From positions 24,815,798-24,879,797 of the forward strand of contig NC_134374.1 in the NCBI RefSeq assembly GCF_035582795.1: DNA of 64,000 nt, given 5' to 3'. Each line of letters starts with the position of its first letter. Position 1 is the stretch's first letter. The notes beneath the pieces were generated by a model, which worked only from the letters and a program-made list of their open reading frames with translations, was not told the DNA's origin and made no database searches. This DNA is from Mycteria americana (lineage: Eukaryota > Chordata > Aves > Ciconiiformes > Ciconiidae). Shown here piece after piece: positions 50,625-62,349 of this stretch. The position numbers were made by a program, and so were the translations under genes.

Positions 50625-50881
50625 GCTCTGTTCTCCCTCCTCGGCAGCCGGAGCTGCTGCCTGCAAATGCCACGTAGCCTTCGAGTTGTTCCCCTTGGCT
50701 GATCAGCAGCTCGAGTACCAGACACCTCCCCCAGCTCCTCCTGGGGTCGGGGCAGGGGGAGGTCAGTCCTGTCATCCAGTGTTTGGGTGGTGACCATCTC
50801 TTACCCTCCCCCATTCTGCTTTGTCCCCCTCTGCCTTGGGGCAGCAGCAAAGGTGGGGACCCTACTGTGACTGCTTTTCAG

Positions 50882-51063
50882 CGCGGTCCTATTTACTGCC
50901 TCTTACAAAAGGCTGTTGACTTCAGCTACGTGGGGTTGCTTTCCTGCGGAGGGCTGGGGGAGCGTCTCCAGGGTTTCGTGGCCCCCAGCCTCAGCAGCCC
51001 CTCCGCTGCCTCTCCTTTGAGGCGCTTCATGCGCAGCACATCGCAGGAATCTCAGAAAACAGG
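50882..51063 (+). other. Candidate exon, weak
   Basis: A 182-bp stretch lies between an acceptor-like GTGACTGCTTTTCAG and a donor-like CAGG|GTAATA. It is open in one frame (including SPLRRFMRSTSQESQKTG) and keeps several CpGs. The product was not recognised, the acceptor tract is short, and it may just be the edge of the CpG island. Confidence 0.2.
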
Positions 51064-51447
51064 GTAATAATGCATTGCTGGCAGGTGTATTGGCTTCCTT
51101 CAGCAGCTCGCTCTCAGCTGGTTTCTGAGTTTTGATTCTGTTTAAAACTTGCTACTCGGACTTCTTGTAGGAATGATGGCGATTTTCTGTAAAGCTAATT
51201 TATTTTCATAACGGAGGTTTCAATTTCTATCCATTCTTCAAATATTTGATGTCTTTTCTGTCCTGTGGTAGCTAGGTTTTTAACATTGGCAGTCCTTCCT
51301 TTCTTTAGCTGACGCCTAATTGTGAATATTGACACATGGTACTGCTGCAGATAAGTTCTTTGGTAGCCCGGTACGCGTATGCCTATGGCCTGTGATTCCT
51401 AATGTTCTTCTAATGTATTTATCTTTATGACACTTGGTTCAATAGGA

Positions 51448-51593
51448 AAATACTATCTCGGTCACAGATGGAAAGACTGAGGCACCGAAATATTTATGGC
51501 CCAAGGTCACACAGGAAGTATGTGGTGAGGCAGGGAATTGAATCTAGATTTCCTGAGACTCAGATTAGCATTTTAACCAGGGAAGCATCCTCT
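51448..51593 (-). mobile_element. MIR-type SINE remnant, minus strand
   Basis: The + strand contains ACAGATGGAAAGACTGAGGC, then CCCAAGGTCACACAGGAAGT and GGCAGGGAATTGAATCTAGA, and TTTCCTGAGACTCAG with TTTTAACCAG. This is the reverse complement of the MIR core in the right order and spacing. The element is therefore on the minus strand, with moderate divergence, as expected for an amniote-age SINE. Confidence 0.85.
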
Positions 51594-54500
51594 CTGTATT
51601 TTAAGCCAATAAATTGACCTTGGAGTTAATATCCAGTGTAGAAGAAAGTACTTTGTGTTTTGCTCAGTATCTTTGTGAGTAAGAAGCAAAACCCGAGTTG
51701 CTTCCCACACTTGCATTCCTTTCCTTGTTTTTTGTAGTTTGTCTGTGAAAAAGGATAAGGTGGTAAATAAGAAAGATGTTGACTTTCTCAAGGCTCTGTG
51801 TGTGTAGCCACGCATGTTGAAAAACAGCCAGCTGTTACAGCGTCCTCTCTTTTAGGTCTTTCTACCTTACTGTGTTCCAAATCTGTGGAAGTTTTGGAAT
51901 GCTGTTATTGTCTGGGAATAATTTGTTCTTAGCTAGGATCAAATAAATCTAATATTCTATAAAGCTGAGTTGAAAGCAATCTACTTTGTGTTCATTGGTA
52001 TCCTGGTTCTTAGTTTGTCATTCTTAACGCAGCAGTCTGTGAATAAACAGGATTTGGATTGACCGTCTTAAACGTCTCCTGGAGCAAGCTATTACAAGTC
52101 GTTCACTCGGTTGTAGGCTCAGTATTGTTGCAGCAAGTTTTTGAAAAACTTGGCCTTCGCTGCAATTAAGCAGCACTTTGACAATGAGATGGAATAATTT
52201 CAGCTCTTGGGCTTTGTATCTGCACAGATACATATTGCAGGCTGTTTTCATTCCCGTTATATTAGAATAGCTTATTTTTGTTTGTAAAATTTGGTAGTTC
52301 ATTTTACCGCAGTGTTTTACTTGCCAATGGTTTTGAGGAATTGGATGTTAGAATAGTTTAAAACAATAACTCCTCGTGTATTCACCTTTAGAGAGAATAA
52401 AGATAAGTTTGTCTACACAAGTGCGTTTCCTGCCACAACCCTTGATCACAAACTGCATCTTTCTTTGATGTTGTACTGAAACCAAATTTGCAACACAGTT
52501 GAATATAAATGTTCTCTATAACGCTTTTAACGGTCTTTTGTTTGGGTTTTTTTGGAGGCTAGCATTTGCATCGTGTTGACTGTGTGGGTTGTCACACCCA
52601 TGCCAACAATCTTTCATCTTTTATGTTTATTTTAGGAAAGGTTTGGTGAGTCCTTAAAAAACAAGATTTCATATGTACTGTGCAAACAGTAAAAATGCCA
52701 GCGTGCTGCTCACCAGCGAGAGTGCCTGGCCTTGGCAAAGCCCCACTGGGAAATGCAGTACGCTTGAGCCGTACTATGTATGTATTTGTAGACCCATTTG
52801 TATACCCATTACTGAAAAAGGTTTTGGAATCCCTTAGGGTGAATTTCAAGCAAATTAAAATACATGTTTTAAGCTTGGAAGACTGAAACTGGCACTTTTA
52901 TTTGATGACCTGCTGTTTCCCCAACTTGGAAGACTTCTTGTCAAACTGTAGAAGTAAGCTTGTAACTTCTAAGAAAATACACAACTGGGAAGGCATTCTT
53001 ACAATATTCTGCATCAAAGTCAGAAGCGGCTATGAAATCCTGTAAGAATTCCTTCCCTAGTTACATATTTTCTTCATTTCCTGTCATCATTTCATTTAAT
53101 CAGAGAAGAATTTTAAATTTATCTCTGAAAGCAGATGAGAAAACCTCATTATTAGTAATACTGCAACAGTCGAGAGACTTTAGGAAAAAAATTACATTTC
53201 TCACTTCCAATTTTGCTATATCTCAAAACAATCAGGTCTGAACTGTCGCTATTTAAAATTGTGGTTGCTCATTGCTCTGGTTTCAAGGCTGGTGAATATC
53301 AGAGCAGTAACCTTTTCATTTTTTCACCTGTTTTTAGCAAGTTGTCATGAAGCTTACCAAGGTCAAGATGGTTAGTTTTCAGCTGTTATCTTTGCTGCAA
53401 GCCAGACCTTAACTGAAAAGTTTTGGATTCCTGAGTGAGGAGCACACACTGAACTCTTTATTGCATTCTTGAAGAGCTTATTGTAAAAGCAGCGATAATT
53501 TATTCTTTCAGTGGTGCTAACACAATCCTTTCTGTGTATTGACCAGCAAAGACAGACCACTGGCTCGGAGCCCTTAGTCCGTTTCCCTCTTAATGTAAAT
53601 CTGCTATTGTTCCCAATATCTTGATTGATGTGGAAAATGCCTCCGTTTGCTCAAGATTCACTTTTCCAGCATTGGGGCCTGATGCTTTATATTTTTTTTT
53701 GCCCGTGTCTCATTAAAAGTAGTTCAGGAAGAACATTTATTAGGCTGTGACTTCAGACACATCTGCAACTTCAAGACAGTATCACCTTTCTGGGGAAAAT
53801 AACAATGGATCTGCTGTGTTTGCTGGAGGAAGCTGTGAGCTTCTGCTGGCTGGCTCAGTGCAAAGTTAGCCAGCTTAGCTTATAAACTACCTCAGTGAGC
53901 TACACTCAGGGGCAGTGATTTCCTACAGTGTTCCAGTAAAACTGCAGAACGTACGTGCCTGTGCCCTATCTTTAGAAAAACTATATTGGGAATGGGCTAG
54001 TATTTGTAAAGACTTCCGAAGTTTGGAGAGCCAAAACCGTGCAATTTATAATCTTCAGTGTGCAAATGGTTTCGGAACTGGAGTTTGGTACTGGATCCAG
54101 TCGTTTGAGAAAGATGATGATTTTTACATTATTAAACGCAATGTCTTGAGTGGCTTCAGTGACTACTAAAGCTCTTCATTACCTTCTCCTGGTGGAGCAT
54201 CTTTAGTGGAACAGTTTCTAGAATAAAGCTGTGCTGCCCCATAACAGTAAACTGTGATTGTGTCTTCCAGATTGTACAATTTTTGTCTTTTCAATGTACC
54301 CTATTGGAGGATAAATATGTGCATGGTAATTTAAATGTGGATACATTTACATACTTTTTGGAAATGGATTTTTTTCATCATTACTGTCATATGGAGGAAT
54401 AGAGCGCTGAGTAGATAACTAGGTAAATACACTTAATTACCGCAGAATGCACTTCATAGGGAAACTGTCTTCATAGCGTTCAAGTTACCTTTCACTAATT

Positions 54501-54820
54501 AGATCACAGCTTAAGCAGTGGAGTGTCTTTGGCTAGTACGGCACTAAATGTGTGTGCAACATTCACGCGGTTGTCAGGTTTTGCATTCTGTAGGTACTGA
54601 ATGAATGCAGGAAGGCTGCGTAAGGTCTTTCGGTTCTTTCCCAGTGGAGTCTTCCTTGGGCTTTATTTGCTGATTCTAGTGGAGTTAATCATTGGCTGTT
54701 CTCTGATGTCTTTTGCTGCTTTATTGAATGTAGGTTGTTTTCTGCACCCTTTTTTCTTAAAACTTTACGCTTGCCAAGTCACTGAAAAGAAAATTACTGT
54801 TACTTTTTTCTTGTCTGCAG

Positions 54821-54924
54821 AAAGAAGACTGAGGGACAGTACAGCACATTGCTCATACTACAGCAGGCGCTGACCGTGTAACATTTATCAACAGGAGCAA
54901 ATTCAAGGCAGGAGAGTGTCAACG
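54821..54924 (+). other. Candidate exon, weak
   Basis: A good acceptor (TTACTTTTTTCTTGTCTGCAG, ending 54820) is followed 104 bp later by CAACG|GTAATT. In-frame stops occur in every frame, so it could only be a non-coding 5' exon. No similarity supports it. Confidence 0.2.
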
Positions 54925-57900
54925 GTAATTAGACATAACTTACTATTATCTCAGATTTTTATGAAGCATTTTTTCCTGTTAAGTCTCTAAGTAACACTTT
55001 AAGGTGAAATAATATAAAAGTATTTGACATACTTCTAAACTTAGGACTCCTTTTTTTTTTTTTTCTCTTCTTTTTCCTGGAAGAAAGTTTTTGATAACTT
55101 ATTGTCAAATGTAAAAAAATGAATTAGGGAAGGAAGAATTGATAGAGTTCTTGAGGTAAGAAGAGGTTCAATATTTCCACATAAACATTATTGATTTTAT
55201 AAGGTAGCAACCTCATCTTTGTGTCCACATTAATTTTTCTCTCTCTCTCCCTTCCCCCCACCCCCTTAGCTGGAAGTGTTGTCTTGGAGAGACTTGCATA
55301 ATTGGCCTTTGGATAAAGAAAGTAAATTCTGTTTTTAGCGAAATGCATTTCCTGTGTAGAAAACAGCTCAAGTGGGTGGTAGCATACTGATAAGTGAGGG
55401 ACTAGGTGGCCTTACTCAGATACGTTGGTTTTAGTTGGAGTCATGGAGCACCTCAGTGGTGGAATTGATCAGATCATGGAACTGACTCGCTTGAAAAGTG
55501 GAAAGTAATCTGTCAGAAAATTGCCATTGATATGGCACTTACAAGAGCAAGAATTCTCCAACTTTTTTTTTTTTTTAATGAAGATTCCTGTGAATTATCT
55601 TTTGATGTGCAATACTTCAAGACCCTTATGAAACCATGGCAATTGCATTCTTGAAAGTTCAAGTAGCCAAAAGTAAAGACGAGTTTTAGAAGCTGTTGGC
55701 TAGAACAGCATATTTTACATAGGAGGAGAATAAGCAGATGCAGTATAAAGCACTTGTGAATAAGAAATCACCTTTTTGATGTAAAGACACAAAGTAGTTG
55801 TTTTCATTTCTTGAAGAGTTGACGTATGTCCTGAAGACCATCATCAAGCTTTTTCTAAAAACAACGTTTAGTTATAGAACCACCCGCTGCATTGGTGGAG
55901 GCCTGGTCTTTCCAATTCATATATTTGAATTCATGTTTCACCATCTGTCTGTGGATTAGAAGACAGCAGTTGTTAATATTGCTCAAAATGGGTATCCATC
56001 GATACTAGGCGACTATTATATGGTCACTAATTAACCCTGTCCTTTGACAAGTTTTTGATCACGGTATGCATGATGTTGGCTGCGTATAGCTGACAACAGT
56101 GTATTCTTTAGCCTGATGCGACTGCTGCATCGAGGAAAGCAATCGCACATCAGCTGCGTCAGAGGATGGAATTGCATTTTTGCGTTGCATCACAGCTAAC
56201 GTGCTGTTTATTGAATTGAAAGGCATCCAAGCAGATTTTAGTTTTTCTATGATGGGGGTGTGTATTTTTACTGAGGTTAGGTCCCCTCTAATGAAGAATT
56301 AGTTTTCATGTTATGACTAGGCACCAAAATTCAAATGTAATATGCTAGTCTCAACTTTGTGAAGAGCAGTTTATCCCATTTTCCCAAGCCCTTACGTGTT
56401 TGCTTTGCAATTGTCTAATGCAACAGAAGAAATCAAGTAAAGAACTGAATGGTAGCTAATCAATGTAGAATAGAATGTGATGTGAAACTGCGTAAGTACA
56501 AAACAAGTCTTTGGGGAGAAATTTGAAAGTGTCCTGTGAGCAAAAGATCAATCAGCAGATGGATTTCTTACAAGATATAAAGGAAAAAAAATTGGTAACC
56601 GTGTTATAGTCTCCTGAGTTGAGTAGGTATTTGGGGAGGAAAATTGTTTAACCATGTTAAACATGGGGTTATAAATTTGGATGATGTATTTTTATCTGCT
56701 GTTTCATGCCCTTTATTAAATAGCTTCAACATTGATATCTCTTTAATGGCGATCAGTTGCTTTCGGTTCTGCTATGTGAAGTATTAAAGTGTTCCAAACT
56801 AGTGAAGTGATCTGTACCATTAGCTTATCACTTGAGTTGGGTTCGTCGTGTTACAGTTACGTGAAGGAGTAAAGGCAGCCTTTAATATTTGCACGGATGT
56901 AAAGTGGTTTAGTATTCTTTAAGTACTTGCAAGACGGTACATGCTAGTATGGAGCAGAATGACTGTTCTCATCAGAAGGTTTAATCTGCTTACCAATACA
57001 TACATTTTTGTCCATTTCAAAATGTCAGGGGTGATGGTTATTTAGAAGAATTATTCCATTTTGGAAGATATTATGTAAACACCTTTTTGGTGTATTGTAA
57101 ACTGTCATTTTGCTTTATAATGCCTAGATCTCTGAGAATATAAACTTTATAAAAACATATATATAAACTGTCATCCTTAGATTCTTCAAAACTGTGACGA
57201 TTTACACTTACACTCTTACGTAAAGGTGTGATTACATCCCCAAACCTGTAGCAGGTTAACTGATTTACCAATAAATATTGAAAGCTCAGACATAGAAGCA
57301 AATTATTTTAGTGTGTTACCATGCATCAGCTGACCTGGTATAATGGTTATATGCACGTTCCTGGCCTGTCAGAAACGCTGGGTGAAGTGTGTTTGCTTAA
57401 ACCTCGTGTATGATCTCATACTTGCATTTCACCTTGCATTTTCCATGAACTAAAAAAATGCACATGGTCTGTTACTATGAGACTGCTCAGATGTGGTAAT
57501 TTAAGTAATTTATTGGTGTGTTTTAGCCCTTGGTTTAAGTATAACCTGTTTTAACTAGACTAATTTGATCCGCTCTGCAGCTAAGGCATTACAGCCCGAA
57601 CCTCTTCTCATGTTGCGCAAGGGAAACAGTCTTCAGTTTGTGTATCAAAATAATTCTTCCTTGCTTGAAGTTTGCATAATCTCTTACAATATACAAAAAA
57701 GAAATCCTTTGCTTTTGCTGTATTTTTATGCTTGTTTTTGAAGTCATGTTTTGTAAGAGAGTTCTTAAATTAAAAAGCTTGTTTGTATCAATACATTGAC
57801 AGGAATCATCAAGCACACTTCTGATTCGCAGAAGCAGGTTGAATCAGAGCTAGGGGAAAATCAGCCTTTGCTTTCCGTAGTGTCTACAGAAACCTGAAAG

Positions 57901-60900
57901 CAAACTCCTGCTTGTATTAATCTTGTCAAGTCCTGATATTACTTCCGTTTTGTTGGATTAGACGACAGCTGGCTGCTCTGACCAGTCTTGTGGTAGGGAG
58001 CCTTTCCTGGAAGTAGCGTTGTTGCTGTTGGTTTTAATAATCTGGATGATTGCTCTCTCTTAGAGTCAAGCTTAAAAATAAAAAATAAATTGTCGTTCAA
58101 GATTTGGAATGCAAGCGTTTGGAAAATAACTTTTGGATCAGATCTTGTTTGTATCATACCAGCTGTACCAACTTTGTGCTGGTGTCTGCCATCCCATAAT
58201 GTTCTCTAGGTTAATTTAGGACAGGTATTACACAGCTCTGGCACTAAAACGGTCTGAGTTTTGGTGCTTCCCTGGCATAATCCCAGGAGGTTTCACTGGT
58301 TCAGCAGACCGACATCCGCATCTGTACAACGCGCAGCATGGCATGTTTGGTGTTGGGAAATACATAGCATAGGACAAAGTAAAGCAGCCAAGCTCAGGGT
58401 ACCCTTAAATTTGCCACTTTGCTGGCTGGTCCTCAGCCAGCTCTTACTTGAAGATTATAAGAAAAGCTTTTAAAAATACTTAGATATTTATTGCTTGCTG
58501 TGAACTAGGTATTCCTTGCTATAGGGAGGAAACGCAGATGAACAAGGTGCTATGGAATATGTGTTCCCGTTGCGGTGGACTTGTCTGCACATACAATAGC
58601 CATTTCTTTGGATTGTTTCCAGTCTTTGAAACAGAACTTTTTGCCCTGGAGTTGAAGAAGGTTGGTAAATAAATGGGCAGAACTTGGGTTTTTTAAGGGG
58701 AAAAATTATCATAAAAGGGATTAAATTTTACATTCCACCTCAAGACCGAATTTTTCCCATAGGGAAGAATTGTACTTAGTTATCCAGATACTTAACCTGA
58801 ATTTCAGAATCTTGGAGCACGTGCGGCTCCCTGTAGAAACTTGTAGTTCCCATCTTGTAAATCTTGGCATGGTTTTAAACGTTTTGCTTCATCTGTTCAG
58901 CTCTGTAATTACTTAAAGGTGTAAACTCCAGCTGCCTTTTTGCTGACCGGTTAAGGTTTCTCTGTGGCTGTTACTGCATTATCACCAAGATATATTTTCA
59001 GATACATAGTAGGACTTGTGCTCTTAAGAGTATAGGGTTGTCTTTCTAGAGCCGTGTGTATTTTATCTGCAAATAAATAGCCTGTTAGCTTTGCCAGCTG
59101 TTCTTTACCACTGTTCACATTGTGACTGCACCACGAGACCTGTGAGGACAACGTCACTGCTTTTGTTCTTCATAGGGTTTTCCTTTCTCGTTTTTTAGAA
59201 TTTTTTTCATTTCAACAGTGCACTCTACTTCGTGTGACTCTGGTCAGAAGGTTTTCTGGAACTACTTTTCCATGAACCGTGGTGTATGTTACTTCTATAA
59301 CTTCTAAGTGATTTAGATAGACATTTGGGTATAGAATTTCAGTAGTATGTTGTTAATGTGTAAATAAACTGGTTTCCTTCAAGGCCTAAACAACCACAAC
59401 GTTTTGAAATTCAGAGGACACAGTTTCACACTTAGAAAATCATATTTAAAATAAATATGTTGTTACATTGCATTTATTAAAAGCTTTTTCATATAAGCTT
59501 AAAAATTTCATGCTTTGTGTAGCTTTAGGACATTAAAATGAGCAACTTAGCTTATGCCAGAACTTGTCATCTTCCTAGCTGGTGGAAAGAAGCAGTCAGT
59601 TTTGCATTTAATTAATTTTTTTTTTAACAACAGCGATACAGCTGGAAAATATCTTAATCCCATTACTTTTTTTTAAAGTTAAAATAAGAATGAAACACTT
59701 TAAGGGCTCAGCCCTTTGAGGTGTTCAGTTCTCTTGAACACTTCTAGAAGTAGGAATGGGACCTTTCAGGAACTACTGGGTTTCGTTTTATGGGGCTGGT
59801 CACTTAGGAAGCAGCACAGAAGTGCTTAGGTTATGACTCTGCTTTCCTGGCAATAAGAGTAAAGACATAAAATAACTAAAACAATGAAGGAAAATATTTA
59901 TCTGGGAGTAATGTCATGTTTGTGTTATAGAAACTGTTAATGCAAACTTTACAGGCCTCATAAACGAATAAGAAAGAGGACAGACACGGCCCTAACGTGA
60001 CCAATGAGCATATTGTTAAAGAACAGGTCCAATCTAACGTACTTTGGGCACTGACAGATAACTTTCTTCCCAGCTCACGACAATGGAGTTTCTCTTGTGA
60101 AGAACAGCAAGGACTTCTGCAGTCACTTGGAAAATGTGTATAACCCTCTAGGGTGAGCACTACCCTTCAGGCTGTGCATTTCCCTTTTTTGTCCCCATGG
60201 AGTAGAGCTCTCAAATCTTGAGGGATGTAGTTTCAGGTTAGAAAATAATTTTTAAGTGCTGTGGGCGGTTGCTTGTGTAGTTCCTATTTGAGGGTGGAGG
60301 GGAGCAATTTTTTTTATTGCTTTCCTGGCGCAGTCACATCAGGAACCTGATCCAGATTGGTAAGGGAGGATGAAAGTTGATATTGTCACTTACGTCAGAG
60401 TTCCCGTGTGTCTTAGTATGTTCTATCTGCTGTTTCTCTGCTTTTTTAGGGTTTTTTGGTGTCCGTGATATGAGGGCTTTCCATCAATCTTACTCCTCCT
60501 TCAAGGAGAATTGCTATGGGCAATCAGGTATCACAGTACCCTGAGAGATGAGCATTAATACTTAATTGTCTGTAGGAAAAAAGTGTCCTTTTGTAATTTG
60601 CTAGTTGCTTCCCCCCCTCGCTCTCCTACAGAGCCTTTCCACCTTGACTTCCCCCTCCATGGGTCATTCAGTCTGGCCGCAGGAGCCAGCCAACTTTCTG
60701 CAGCTTTTAGGAAGTTACTAGAGGTCCTTCTGGCGACCGGCCTGATGTGTTTGATCCCCAGACGGTCTTTGTGAGGGCAGAAGGTCTATCTGGCCTGTGA
60801 TAAAAGGCTTGTGGTCACCTTTATATTTTACCGTGGAAACTATTAGCACTACTTTAGAATGATAAGCATTTAAGTAACAGTTAAACTTTTTGGAAAACAC

Positions 60901-61978
60901 AGAGAAATGTTTTGGAATTGTCACTTTTTAGACGTCAAAAGAGAAAAAGATTTTAAAAGAGTTTCCAGAAGAAAACACTTGGCGCACGGTGCGGAAACCT
61001 TGTACTATGTGTCTGTGGAGTTGGGGTGGGCATCTTGTTGAGGTTTTTTTATTTTACTTGGGTCACAGACCTCACCTAGGTCAAAATTGCGAGGTCCTAG
61101 CAGTACCTAGATCAAAATGACATTGGGCTTTTCACAGCTGTAAGTATTAAAAATGTTTGACTGAGCACATTTGTTGGGTAAGTCATGAAGAACGTTTTCA
61201 GTATCAAAGTTGCGGTGCCCTTCTGGCTAGAAGCCAAACTTCATACAAGATGGTGCAGACAAATTCACTTGGGTGTCATTACAAATTATTTCCAACATTT
61301 TAATCAAAACATATATTTAGTTTTGAACAGATGACTGTTATGGAGTGATGGTGGTCTCTTCAGGGCTAAAGTTGTAACTGAGCTTCTGTTAAGTCTCTCA
61401 TTCCCTTAATCTTGCTAAAAGTAAACCAGTCCACCTAGAACGTCTCACGTGTGGTCCTGCGGCAGAGGAGAACTATTTTAGGATTGGGATGATATCTTAA
61501 ACACCTTGGTAATACTGTTTATTTGAAAAACTTGGGTGGGAGAGAGTAGCTTGTATCTTTTTTTCCAAAATGTTTCCTGCCTCAAAATTGCGTGGGGCAT
61601 AAATTTCAAATCTGGAGGGGTGAGGTTTTTTTAGAATTCATAAATAAGGTTTGATCTTTTCGACGAGGCTATTCCTTAGCCTGAAGTTGGGGATGACTTT
61701 TGTTTGGGTCTACTGTTGTTCTTTTTAACAACCTTTGGAGATCGCTGATGCAAAATTCAGCTGACAGGTTGGAGTGTTTAAAATAATCTGAAGTCTCAGT
61801 TTGCAAGAGATCTTCTGGAGTCTAAGGCATGGCAGTGTCTCAACGTTTTCTTTATCCAAGTACATGAGGTTCGTATGTGTCCATGGATCCAGTTCTGGAT
61901 GTTACTTTTTTCCAAAGGTAAAAGACACTAATGAAGGAAGTTGCTTGTAATGAGCCTGGGGATTTTTTTCCCCACTTA

Positions 61979-62070
61979 GAGAAGATAACTGTATATAATA
62001 TAAAAAAAGTATAGCAAATATATATAAAAAATACTAATTAGTAATTCTATTAATATAAAAAAGTATCATT
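61979..62070. repeat. AT-rich low-complexity patch
   Basis: About 90 bp of nearly pure A and T, with TATATAATATAAAAAAAG and ATATATATAAAAAATACT segments. It leads into the hairpin at 62089-62122. Confidence 0.7.
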
Positions 62071-62088
62071 AAAGCTTCAGGTTTTTTA

Positions 62089-62122
62089 TACAATACTGCT
62101 TTTAATAAATAGCAGTATTGTA
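62089..62122. repeat. Perfect 12-bp hairpin, 10-base loop
   Basis: The arms TACAATACTGCT (62089-62100) and AGCAGTATTGTA (62111-62122) are exact reverse complements around an AT-rich loop. It is too short for a standard microRNA precursor. Confidence 0.9.
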
Positions 62123-62171
62123 GTAGTTTACTTCCTGCAATAAATGTAAACTTACGATCGGGCTAGAAGGT

Positions 62172-62345
62172 TGCATAAGGCAGTGAACCTAGAAATCAGG
62201 AAGCCTGGGCTAAATTTCTAGCTCTCCATCAGACTTCCTCTTTGGGCCTGGACACATTGTTCTTTCTAACTCAGGCATACTGTATTAAAAAAAAAAAGTG
62301 TCTCCGTTTAAGTAATAAGCTCCTTGGAATAGGAACCTTCTCATG
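62172..62345 (+). mobile_element. MIR-type SINE remnant, plus strand
   Basis: In order, the sequence shows GCAGTGAACCTAGAAATCAGGAAGCCTGGG, a CTAGCTCTCCATCAGACTTCC segment, GGGCCTGGACACATTGTTC, TCAGGCATACTG, and near the end TAAGCTCCTTGGAATAGGAACC. These match the order of the MIR core and its 3' region in the forward direction, though the copy is well diverged and has a short A11 run. Confidence 0.65.
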
Positions 62346-62349
62346 TTAA

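Larger units (their letters stand above)
51595..62160. other. Probable intron or gene-free DNA, no exon established
   Basis: The sequence is AT-rich with short open frames only. A CT-rich patch lies at 55236-55260, T/A runs occur throughout, and a CCATGTTAAACATGG near-palindrome lies near 56653-56667. A possible ancient repeat lies at about 59690-59770 (CTCAGCCCTTTGAGGTGTTCAG). Given the rightward promoter at 49.5 kb, this is probably intronic, but I have no direct proof. Confidence 0.45.

Noticed and set aside
49078-50797. Very long open frames on both strands (405 codons plus, 472 codons minus)
   Set aside because: They lie in CpG island 2, where stop codons are rare in every frame. They overlap each other on opposite strands, and the predicted peptides are only Gly/Pro/Arg/Ala-rich.
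59690-59770. Possible ancient amniote repeat (CTCAGCCCTTTGAGGTGTTCAG)
   Set aside because: The similarity to a remembered repeat motif is short and not ordered enough to name a family.
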